Shown: one piece after another, positions 1 through 6,394 of the stretch | Layout: every line of letters begins with the position of its first letter | How positions within the stretch are numbered: the first letter of the stretch is position 1 | From: Bacillota bacterium | GTDB lineage: Bacteria > Bacillota > Limnochordia > Darwinibacteriales > Darwinibacteriaceae | Reading direction: 5' to 3' | Length of the DNA stretch: 9,412 bases | Assembly (NCBI GenBank): GCA_012799115.1 | Contig: JAAZLY010000145.1 | Coordinates: 1 to 9,412 of the forward strand | The notes under the pieces: model-generated | What the model saw: only the letters and a program-made list of their open reading frames with translations | Told to the model about the DNA's origin: nothing | Databases searched by the model: none | Made by a program: the position numbers and the translations under genes

Positions 1-1068
1 AGTGACAAACAGCAGAGCTTAATTGCTGCTAACTTGCGCCGTCTTATTTACGCTGCCCAGAGCAATATGGGTGAACTGCCCCTAGGAGAGTTTCATCTTG
101 AGCGAATTGCCCAAGTTCTAGACAGAGTGTATGAGCAAACATATCGATATGTTAGGGGCGAGATTGATGAAGGAGCATTGCAGACACTGTATGGGCAGAT
201 CGAGTATGTAAATCATGAACTAGGACAGCTCCTTTGGCAAAAAGATCATGAGTCTCCTTTGGTGTCTTGGGAGGAGTATCTATCAACCTCGGTACTTGTC
301 CCAGAGTTTATGCAAGCATTGACAGCAATCAATGAAGGGGTGGAAGAACTTCGTACACCCGTGCGGCAAGGCGAGATTGTTGGTGAAAATATAGGGCGTG
401 AACAAGCCGAAATGGCTGCACGGATCTTTAGTGGACGAGAAGATTTGACCTTTCAGGTTACAAATGAGACAAAAGGGAGTATTCCCTCTTATACGGTGGA
501 AGCAATCAATGGTAAGGAACGCTTTGTTCTGGAGGTGTCACAAAGGGGCGGAATGGTCCTTTGGATGACAGTTGTCTCCGAAGATTCTAGGGAGGCTGCA
601 CTCAGCACGGAGGAAATGGTGGCAAGAGGTGCGCAGTTCTTGGAAGAGAGGGGGTTTGGCTCTCTGCACATCACTGATGTACAGAGGCTACAAAATAGGG
701 TCACCTTGACCTTCGTTCCAAATCGAGAAGGTATCTTGCGCTATGGCGAACCACTTAGGGTCCAGGTTCGTGCTACAGATGGTGAAGTGATAGGCTTTTG
801 GGGAACTCCGTTCTTCCTTTCCCAGAGTAGAGTGCAGACTGAAGTAGCCCGAGCTGAAGGAGTTTCCTGGAAGCCAGAGGATATGGTGCGAGAGGGGGTA
901 GAAATCCTCGATCAAAAGCTGGCTTTGATCCACGATGAAAAGCAGGAAGAAGTCCTAACAAGAAGACTTGGAGTCCAGTATGAAGGGGATTTCTACCTAA
1001 TCTACCTGAATCTAGAGACTGGTGATGAAGAACGCATGGTAAAAGTTAGTTCGCCACAGTTCTTTTAG
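1..1068 (+). CDS. ypeB: Spore germination protein YpeB-like, 3' part (5' end outside window)
   Basis: The frame is open from base 1, so the gene enters from the left; 355 C-terminal residues are visible, against about 450 in Bacillus subtilis YpeB. The expected N-terminal membrane anchor is therefore missing from view. The TTG at 34 is an internal codon, not the start. Visible residues 1-130 are helical and charged, with the 'AAQ.N.G.LPL' stretch I associate with YpeB. After that come three PepSY/YpeB-type repeats at roughly 131-205, 201-285 and 290-355; the last ends in 'FYLIYLNLETGDEE', typical of PepSY strand-turn-strand units. In Bacillus, YpeB sits in the spore inner membrane and cortex and is needed to localise and stabilise the cortex-lytic enzyme SleB; sleB usually lies just upstream, which cannot be checked here. 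The stop overlaps the stop of the convergent imuC by 4 bp. Family assignment is fairly sure; the germination role is inferred from homology. Confidence 0.85.
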   Translation, partial: SDKQQSLIAANLRRLIYAAQSNMGELPLGEFHLERIAQVLDRVYEQTYRYVRGEIDEGALQTLYGQIEYVNHELGQLLWQKDHESPLVSWEEYLSTSVLVPEFMQALTAINEGVEELRTPVRQGEIVGENIGREQAEMAARIFSGREDLTFQVTNETKGSIPSYTVEAINGKERFVLEVSQRGGMVLWMTVVSEDSREAALSTEEMVARGAQFLEERGFGSLHITDVQRLQNRVTLTFVPNREGILRYGEPLRVQVRATDGEVIGFWGTPFFLSQSRVQTEVARAEGVSWKPEDMVREGVEILDQKLALIHDEKQEEVLTRRLGVQYEGDFYLIYLNLETGDEERMVKVSSPQFF

Positions 1069-4000
1069 CGCAAAGACCTGATTTCTTTGGCAATGATGCT
1101 GGCCCTTTCGTTGGGATCTCGCCGGGAGATCTCGCCAGTTACTAGCAGCAAGGGTTCATTGAAGACGATCTTGGCATATTTTCGATAGATATCCTCAAAA
1201 ATTGTCACATCGATTAGGCCATGTTCGTCTTCTAATGTTAAAAAGACCACTGTCTTGCCACTTCGGGTAGGCGGTCTGTGGGGACGTATGACTAGACCCG
1301 CTACCTCCACCATTCCCTCCTGACAATGTTCCGCTTCCTTAGTCGTCAGCACACTTTTGGGAAGGCGTGGTCGGAAAAATTCCAGAATATGCCCTTGGGC
1401 TGTGAGACTGAGGACAGAATACTCCCTAAGCCAGCGATCAAAGGGAGAGAAGTCACTTAGATGGTTTTCGTTAGGAGTCTCTAGAAAGAGGCTCCCTTGT
1501 TTATTTTGATACAGTTTAGGCAAGTTCCAAAGTAAGGCCCTGCGATTGTTGGAGAGTACGTCAAAAGCACCCGCGAGAATTAGATTCTCCGCTACATTCT
1601 TATGGATCGTAGTACGGTAGACAAAATCCTGTACAGAGGAAAAACATCGCTCACTACGGGCAGAAAGAATGGAGTCGAGGAAAGCTTGTTCCATTCCTTT
1701 TACTTGTTTGAGCCCGATTCGAATGGAATTGTCGTCTGCGGTAAACTCTACATCACTAGTATTGATATCCAGAGGTAGGAGTTTGATGCCGCGGCTTCGG
1801 GCCTGTACGCACAGTGTATTCGGAGGATAAAAACCCATCGGTTGCTGATTCAAGAGTGCAGCATAAAACTGCGCCGGATAGTGTTCCAAGAGGTACGCTG
1901 TACGATAAGCTGTATCGGCAAAGGCGGCTGCATGGGCCTCGCAAAACCCATAGCCAGCATAACCTACGACATAGGAAAAGATCGTTTCGGCTATGTCTCG
2001 TTCGATTCCTTGTGCAATGGCTTTAGTAACAAAGCTTTCCCCAATTTGTTCCATTTCTTGTTGAGAGCGGAACTTCGTCATCACCTTGCGCAAACGATCC
2101 GATTCGCCAGGGGTAAAACCGGCAATTTCTGTTGCGATTTCGATCACTTGCTCTTGATAAAGGACAACACCATAGGTTGGGGCAAGTATTTTTTCAAGCT
2201 TAGGATGAATATACGTGACTTCTTCGTGACCATGGCGGCGAGCGATAAATGGGTCCACCATGTTGCCTTTAATAGGCCCTGGCCTGATTAATGCTACGCT
2301 TGCCACAATATCTTCAAAGCGATCTGTTTGCAGCCGGGATTGTAAGCTCCGCTGTGCTGGGCTTTCTAGTTGAAACACCCCTACAGTATCACCTTTTTGC
2401 AGTCTCGCATAGGTAGCCTCATCATCGGTAGGAATGTCGTTGTACTGTAATTTGGGCCCGACTTCTTGCACAGTATTGGAAACAGCTGATAGGGTACGCA
2501 AGGAAAGTAGGTCAATTTTAATTAGTCCTAAATCTTCAATGGTGTTCTTGTCGAACTGTGTGATCAATACTCCCTTTGCTGAAGGCTGTAAAGGAGTAAC
2601 AGTCGTTAGGGGCACACCGCTGATTACTAGTCCTCCCAAATGGGTGCCGATTTGTCTAGGAAAACCATTGATGGCAGCACAATAGTCCAAGAGCTTAGCA
2701 TATTTTGCTTGGTGAAGGGGATGGTTTTTTAGTTCTGGAAGCCGATTTAGCAAAGAACGAATTCCATCTGAGGGTACGCTGGTGATGTTCTTTGTTAATT
2801 GCTGTAATTCAGTTTGGGAAAAACCTAAAGCCTTCCCGATATCCCTTAGGGCTGAACGGGCATGATAGGTATGAAAAGTGCAGACAGAAGCAACTCGCTC
2901 AGGACCATAACGCTTATAGACATAGTCTGCCACTTGGTCTCGGTAGCGGGCATCAAAATCGATGTCAATATCGGGTTTTTGGGCCCGCTCTAGACTCAAG
3001 AAGCGCTCAAAGAGAAGTCCTCTGGCAAAGGCATCTACATTTGTGATTTCGAGGCAATAAACGACGACCGAGTCTGCTGCAGAACCCCTACCTGCGTAGC
3101 GGATGTTTTGCTTTTGGGCGTATTGCACCAAATCCCATACTGCTAAAAAGTAATCGGCTACATCAAGCTGGCCGATAATCTGTAGCTCGTGTTCGATCCG
3201 TTCTCTTAATGGAACCGTAATCTCCTTATACCGCCGTTTGGCCCCGGCCCAGGTCAGTTCATGCAAAACACGGATGGATTTTTCTGGCCCTGCACCGGGA
3301 AAGTAACGGGGGAACAGATTTCGTCCCAAGTCAAGGGCAACTTCACAGCGCTCAGCAATCTCCAGCGTGTTTTGGATGGCCGAGGGGAAAGGTGCAAAGC
3401 GCGATGCCATCTCTTCGGGTGAGGCGAAGTAGTTTTCGCCATTTAATGGGCGTTCAATATGAAGCTCACTGAGCTTGGTTTGGGTACGTGTACAGACTAG
3501 AAGATCATGAATGTGAAAGTCGTCTTTCTGTAGGTAATGAACATTGTTTGTGGCGACCAAGGGGATGTGCAACTCTTCGTGGAGTTTAAAAAGCTCCCCC
3601 AGGAGATGCTTTGTAAAAGGGAGATAGCTATGGATCATTTCTAGATAAACTTGCCCTACACCAAAGAGCTCCACAAGGCGTAAAGCTTCTTCTTTTGCTT
3701 TATGATAATCCTTGACCAGGAGAGCCCGGGCTACACCAGAATGGTGACAGCCGCTCAGAACAATTAGGCCCTGGCAATGTTTCGCTAACGACTTCCAGGG
3801 TACTAGGGCCTGGTGTCTAGAACCATGGGCATAGCCCTCTGTAAGTAGCCTACATAAGGAAATGTAGCCTGTCTTATTTTCCGCCAAGAGAGTAAGATGC
3901 GTTCCATCTTCGGTCGTAATCTCTGCTCCCTGAATTGGCTTTATTCCTAAATCTAGGGCGATCTTTTGAAATTCGACCGCTCCGCTAAGATTGCTATGAT

Positions 4001-4115
4001 CCGTCAAGGCTACCGCAGACATATTCCAATGGGCAGCTTGGTTAAGTAAAGCCTCAAGTGAAGAGGCTCCGTCAAGAAACGAATATGGAGAGTGAACGTG
4101 AAGATGGACAAACAT
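1065..4115 (-). CDS. imuC: Error-prone DNA polymerase III alpha subunit, ImuC/DnaE2 type
   Basis: 1016-residue C-family DNA polymerase, the translesion synthesis enzyme of the mutasome. An N-terminal PHP domain (about 1-270) starts HLHVHSPYSFLDG and keeps TDH (38-40), E65, HH (124-125) and HIHD (201-204). The palm has the D-x-D-x-DF motif at 382-387 and the third acidic residue D535 in 'LIKIDLLSLR', so it looks catalytically intact. The DnaE2-specific signatures are CEAHAAAFA (725-733) and NQQPMGFYPP (756-765), where replicative DnaE has a KSHAAAYA-type motif. An OB fold lies near 933-1016, and QGSLF (873-877) in front of it resembles a clamp-binding peptide. A longer frame begins at 4187, but GGAGGT at 4126-4121 lies 5 nt before ATG 4115 and the PHP homology starts there. 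It is the last gene of the LexA-controlled operon, 13 nt after the DUF6504 gene. The reading as ImuC rather than replicative DnaE rests on these motifs plus the neighbours. Confidence 0.93.
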   Translation of the reverse strand: MFVHLHVHSPYSFLDGASSLEALLNQAAHWNMSAVALTDHSNLSGAVEFQKIALDLGIKPIQGAEITTEDGTHLTLLAENKTGYISLCRLLTEGYAHGSRHQALVPWKSLAKHCQGLIVLSGCHHSGVARALLVKDYHKAKEEALRLVELFGVGQVYLEMIHSYLPFTKHLLGELFKLHEELHIPLVATNNVHYLQKDDFHIHDLLVCTRTQTKLSELHIERPLNGENYFASPEEMASRFAPFPSAIQNTLEIAERCEVALDLGRNLFPRYFPGAGPEKSIRVLHELTWAGAKRRYKEITVPLRERIEHELQIIGQLDVADYFLAVWDLVQYAQKQNIRYAGRGSAADSVVVYCLEITNVDAFARGLLFERFLSLERAQKPDIDIDFDARYRDQVADYVYKRYGPERVASVCTFHTYHARSALRDIGKALGFSQTELQQLTKNITSVPSDGIRSLLNRLPELKNHPLHQAKYAKLLDYCAAINGFPRQIGTHLGGLVISGVPLTTVTPLQPSAKGVLITQFDKNTIEDLGLIKIDLLSLRTLSAVSNTVQEVGPKLQYNDIPTDDEATYARLQKGDTVGVFQLESPAQRSLQSRLQTDRFEDIVASVALIRPGPIKGNMVDPFIARRHGHEEVTYIHPKLEKILAPTYGVVLYQEQVIEIATEIAGFTPGESDRLRKVMTKFRSQQEMEQIGESFVTKAIAQGIERDIAETIFSYVVGYAGYGFCEAHAAAFADTAYRTAYLLEHYPAQFYAALLNQQPMGFYPPNTLCVQARSRGIKLLPLDINTSDVEFTADDNSIRIGLKQVKGMEQAFLDSILSARSERCFSSVQDFVYRTTIHKNVAENLILAGAFDVLSNNRRALLWNLPKLYQNKQGSLFLETPNENHLSDFSPFDRWLREYSVLSLTAQGHILEFFRPRLPKSVLTTKEAEHCQEGMVEVAGLVIRPHRPPTRSGKTVVFLTLEDEHGLIDVTIFEDIYRKYAKIVFNEPLLLVTGEISRRDPNERASIIAKEIRSLR

Positions 4116-4120
4116 AACGA

Positions 4121-4126
4121 ACCTCC
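4121..4126 (-). promoter_or_regulatory. Ribosome binding site setting the imuC start
   Basis: GGAGGT read on the minus strand, followed by TCGTT and ATG at 4115. It fixes the imuC start there instead of the longer frame from 4187, which would lie inside the preceding gene. Confidence 0.8.
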
Positions 4127-4128
4127 AC

Positions 4129-4368
4129 TCAATCGGTGAAACGATATAGAATCCACGTGTTTTTGTTTGGCAAAAAATGCAGCTCACAGTGGCAAAGGTT
4201 GGTGCTTACTTCGTAAATAAAAAGTTCGGACTCGCCAAGCCACCATTGCCCTGCTTCACGCCAATGCTTCACAATGTATTGGATAATGAAGTTCTGTCCA
4301 AAGGAAAAAGAAAGGGGGAAATCCCCCACATACTTGAGTTCAATGGGTTGATTAATGAATTTGCTCAT
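4129..4368 (-). CDS. DUF6504-like small protein between imuB and imuC
   Basis: 79-residue soluble-looking protein with no signal peptide or membrane span. It begins MSKFINQPIEL and is rich in aromatic residues: W36, a WW pair at 42-43, and W72 near the C-terminal 'TWILYRF'. From memory of the family this pattern (MSKFI.EPIE..., W...G.WW..., W.LYR..D) matches DUF6504, small proteins often encoded beside Y-family polymerase and DnaE2 genes, mainly in actinobacteria and some Firmicutes. The ATG at 4368 follows GGGAGGAG (4383-4376) with a 7-nt gap. The gene overlaps the 3' end of imuB by 17 bp and ends 13 nt before imuC, so all three are probably translationally coupled and made under the same SOS control. 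No enzymatic motif is visible and its function is not known to me; a small accessory or adaptor role in the mutasome is inference from position. Confidence 0.85.
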   Translation of the reverse strand: MSKFINQPIELKYVGDFPLSFSFGQNFIIQYIVKHWREAGQWWLGESELFIYEVSTNLCHCELHFLPNKNTWILYRFTD

Positions 4369-5473
4369 TAAAATACTCCTCCCAGAGCATTAAGAGTCGT
4401 TCTCTGCGGGGAAGCTCTATGCCAACTTGAGCGTAACATGCAAGCTCTTCATCCATTATTCTTGGCACCTGAGGTTCCCAAAACATCGTAAGTTGAGCCA
4501 AAGAGGATGCTTCTAATTTGCCAACTACAATCTCTAATTCTGCAATGTATGTTTCGGGTAGGAGGCTTTCTACAATCCGTTTTATTACCCCAGGGTCATC
4601 TGTAGCCTCTTTAAGTTGGCGCGTTTTCTCAAAGTAGGCTTCTTGTTCCAAATGTGCCCCGAGTGTAATTTGACCAGCGATTTTGTGCTGGTCTTTCAAG
4701 GTGGCGGCAAGTTTCATGGCTCCTTGCTCAAGATAGGGCTTGAGTTCAGAGGGGGCAAGTGGCCTTAAGAAGCCTTCAAGTGTAGTACAGTCTAAGGACC
4801 AGATATACTCTTGGGCTTGGAGGGGCTGAAATGGAACAAGATCTTCACCGCGCCCAATCTTTTCAAAAAGTGTAGCTGTTCTTTGACCAAATTGAATACT
4901 TAGCTCGACAAGTGGTATGCTGTCCAATTCGCCAATGGTTTTTATGCCCAGTCTTTCTAAGGACTCTGCTTCGGGGAGGGGGAGTCGATGTAAAGGGATT
5001 TGACGTAATAAGCTCTTCGTTTGCTCTGGGGTAACAATTCTGCTCTGCCCAGAGCGGTTGTGGGCTGCGAGTTTGGCCACTAACTTGCTTGGACCGGCGC
5101 CCCAAATGCCACCGTCCTTTTGTTGCTGTAGTCTTTGACTAAAATCCAAAATAAATTGCTCGAAAATGGTTGGTTGACTAAAACGTAAGTACCAGGCATG
5201 GGGATATTCCACTTCGAGCTCCTCGGTATAGAGTTGACAGAACTTATGCCAATCCTGCGCGTAGATGTCGAAGTCATTTAAGCTAATGGGGAGTGTGAGC
5301 ACTGGTTTATCCAAGTATAAAGCGGTTTTGGTTTGATTAGTGAAACCGTGCTCTTTGAGCTCAGGGGAAAAGTCCCAGATTTCTCTGTTGTGTGTTAAAA
5401 TGTAATAAGCATCGTGTTGAGGTGGGTTAAAATGGCGAATATAAAAGTGGCGTAAGCCACAGTAGACGATCAT
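4352..5473 (-). CDS. imuB: ImuB-like Y-family DNA polymerase homologue, catalytically inactive
   Basis: 373 residues. The middle matches Y-family thumb and helix-hairpin-helix regions: 'GAGPSKLVAKLAA' (about 125-137), 'LPLPEAESLERLGIKTIGEL' (164-183) and 'FGQRTATLFEKIGRGED' (195-211), followed by a little-finger-like domain. The catalytic acids are absent: the N-terminus 'MIVYCGLRHFYIRHF' has no D-x-D-x-F-[FY] motif, and 'EYPHAWYLRFS' stands where S-[IV]-D-E is expected. This is the known ImuB pattern, a non-catalytic hub that brings ImuC to the sliding clamp. QLTMF (327-331) fits the beta-clamp pentapeptide QL[SD]LF. At 373 residues it is shorter than typical proteobacterial or mycobacterial ImuB (around 500), lacking a long C-terminal tail. 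The start at 5473 follows GGAGGTG (5487-5481); an in-frame extension to 5608 would run through the promoter and is rejected. First gene of the SOS operon. Confidence 0.88.
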   Translation of the reverse strand: MIVYCGLRHFYIRHFNPPQHDAYYILTHNREIWDFSPELKEHGFTNQTKTALYLDKPVLTLPISLNDFDIYAQDWHKFCQLYTEELEVEYPHAWYLRFSQPTIFEQFILDFSQRLQQQKDGGIWGAGPSKLVAKLAAHNRSGQSRIVTPEQTKSLLRQIPLHRLPLPEAESLERLGIKTIGELDSIPLVELSIQFGQRTATLFEKIGRGEDLVPFQPLQAQEYIWSLDCTTLEGFLRPLAPSELKPYLEQGAMKLAATLKDQHKIAGQITLGAHLEQEAYFEKTRQLKEATDDPGVIKRIVESLLPETYIAELEIVVGKLEASSLAQLTMFWEPQVPRIMDEELACYAQVGIELPRRERLLMLWEEYFNEQIH

Positions 5474-5480
5474 CGTAATA

Positions 5481-5487
5481 CACCTCC
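5481..5487 (-). promoter_or_regulatory. Ribosome binding site setting the imuB start
   Basis: GGAGGTG on the minus strand, 7 nt before ATG 5473. It rules out the longer frame that starts at 5608 and would contain the promoter and LexA box. Confidence 0.8.
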
Positions 5488-5491
5488 AAGG

Positions 5492-5503
5492 GAACATGCG
5501 TTC
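5492..5503. promoter_or_regulatory. LexA (SOS) operator, perfect GAAC-N4-GTTC
   Basis: GAACATGCGTTC fits the Gram-positive LexA ('Cheo box') consensus, with both half-sites exact. It lies directly downstream of the -10 hexamer and over the predicted +1 of the imuB operon, where bound repressor would block initiation. This predicts DNA-damage induction of imuB, the DUF6504 gene and imuC. Confidence 0.88.
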
Positions 5504-5509
5504 GATAAA

Positions 5510-5539
5510 ATTATAATACAGAACAAACATTCTAGTCAA
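5510..5539 (-). promoter_or_regulatory. Sigma-A-type promoter of the imuB-DUF6504-imuC operon
   Basis: On the minus strand, TTGACT (5539-5534), an 18-nt spacer and a perfect TATAAT (5515-5510). The predicted start is near 5503, about 30 nt before the imuB ATG, giving a short leader that carries the ribosome binding site. The ATTATAAT at 5510-5517 is self-complementary, so a TATAAT also reads on the plus strand toward the MBL gene, although no good plus-strand -35 is visible. Confidence 0.85.
5521..5532. promoter_or_regulatory. Second, one-mismatch LexA-like half-symmetric site
   Basis: GAACAAACATTC differs from GAAC-N4-GTTC at one base. It lies in the spacer between the -35 and -10 of the imuB promoter, with its centre 29 bp from that of the perfect box. 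It may be an auxiliary operator, or chance in AT-rich DNA. Confidence 0.45.
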
Positions 5540-5558
5540 GGAGGGAAAGGATGGTATT

Positions 5559-6317
5559 ATGGAAATAACCTTTTTGGGAACCGGTACATCCCACGGTATA
5601 CCCGTCATGACCTGTAACTGTGCGGTCTGTCAGAGCGATGACCCAAAGAACAAACGTACACGAAGCTCCCTTTGGATACGCGAAAAGGAGACAAGCCTTT
5701 TGATCGATACGGCTACAGAATTTCGCCTACAAGCTCTCCGGGCTGATATCCAGCAGGTTGACGCTGTACTCTATACACACTGTCATGCCGATCATGTCTT
5801 TGGTTTTGATGATCTACGCGTGTTTAGCAAACTTAGTGGTCAAAGTGTTCCCATTTATGGTAATGAACCTACGGTGAGAGAGATGAGGGAAGTCTTTTCG
5901 TATGTTTTCCGCAAGACGCAGGAAGGGGGAGGAAAACCCCAAGTAGAAACGATCGTGGTCGAGGATTCCTTTTGGGTGAAAGATGTGATGGTGGAGCCCA
6001 TTCCAGTTGTCCATGGACGTTTGCCCATTCTGGGCTATCGCATTGGCAAACTCGCATACATAACCGATTGTAGCTATATTCCCCCAGAGTCTATGGATCG
6101 ACTTCAAGACTTGGAGATCTTGATTCTAGGTGTAATTCGGCACGAACCGCATCCCACCCATATGAATGTGAGCCAGGCCCTCGATCTGGTGCAGAAACTC
6201 AAAGCGAAGCGTACGTATTTCACTCATATTTCCCATTTACTTGAGCATCAAGAACTAGCGAAAGCGTTGCCCGAAGGTGTTTTCCCAGCCTACGATGGGT
6301 TGACCCTGCATGTTTAG
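5559..6317 (+). CDS. Metallo-beta-lactamase-fold hydrolase, PhnP-like
   Basis: 252 residues, the same length I recall for E. coli PhnP. It begins 'MEITFLGTGTSHGIP' and has the MBL motif THCHADH (H74, H76, D78, H79), then H152 (VVHG), D170 (ITD) and H223, the full two-metal set of PhnP-type enzymes. C19, C21, C24 and H226 match the spacing of PhnP's structural zinc site (Cys21, Cys23, Cys26, His225). PhnP hydrolyses 5-phosphoribosyl 1,2-cyclic phosphate in phosphonate breakdown and also acts on other cyclic nucleotides. No phn C-P lyase gene is nearby, so the natural substrate is uncertain; cytosolic cyclic-phosphate or nucleic-acid phosphodiester hydrolysis is plausible. The start follows AAAGGA (5546-5551) at 7 nt, with a stronger AAGGAGG further back (5538-5544). 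It is divergent from the SOS operon and shares its 85-bp intergenic region. Confidence 0.85.
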   Translation: MEITFLGTGTSHGIPVMTCNCAVCQSDDPKNKRTRSSLWIREKETSLLIDTATEFRLQALRADIQQVDAVLYTHCHADHVFGFDDLRVFSKLSGQSVPIYGNEPTVREMREVFSYVFRKTQEGGGKPQVETIVVEDSFWVKDVMVEPIPVVHGRLPILGYRIGKLAYITDCSYIPPESMDRLQDLEILILGVIRHEPHPTHMNVSQALDLVQKLKAKRTYFTHISHLLEHQELAKALPEGVFPAYDGLTLHV

Positions 6318-6394
6318 GAGAGCAAAGGAAGAGTATTCTTGCGGCAAATTCGCATATAGTGTATTGACTTTTTAAGCAAGCAAGGAGGGGCAAG

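Noticed and set aside
34..36. TTG 34 as the start of the ypeB-like gene
   Set aside because: The frame is open to base 1 and family homology continues across it; the real start is outside the window.
1115..1131. Hairpin GATCTC-GCCGG-GAGATC near the imuC 3' end, considered as a terminator for ypeB
   Set aside because: It lies within coding sequence (the EISRRDP region of ImuC), with no T-run on either strand.
1842..2291. 149-residue plus-strand open frame inside imuC
   Set aside because: It is antisense to a well-conserved polymerase region, has no recognisable domain and no strong ribosome binding site; a shadow of the real gene.
4116..4187. N-terminal extension of the polymerase (start at 4187, 24 extra residues)
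   Set aside because: It overlaps the DUF6504 gene, has no ribosome binding site and no PHP-domain homology; GGAGGT before ATG 4115 sets the start.
5474..5608. N-terminal extension of imuB to 5608
   Set aside because: It would translate through the promoter, both LexA sites and into the divergent MBL gene; ATG 5473 has its own strong ribosome binding site.
6355..6369. TATAGT and TTGACT upstream of the UPF0302-like gene, considered as promoter elements
   Set aside because: They are in the wrong order for one promoter and neither has a partner hexamer at 16-18 nt.
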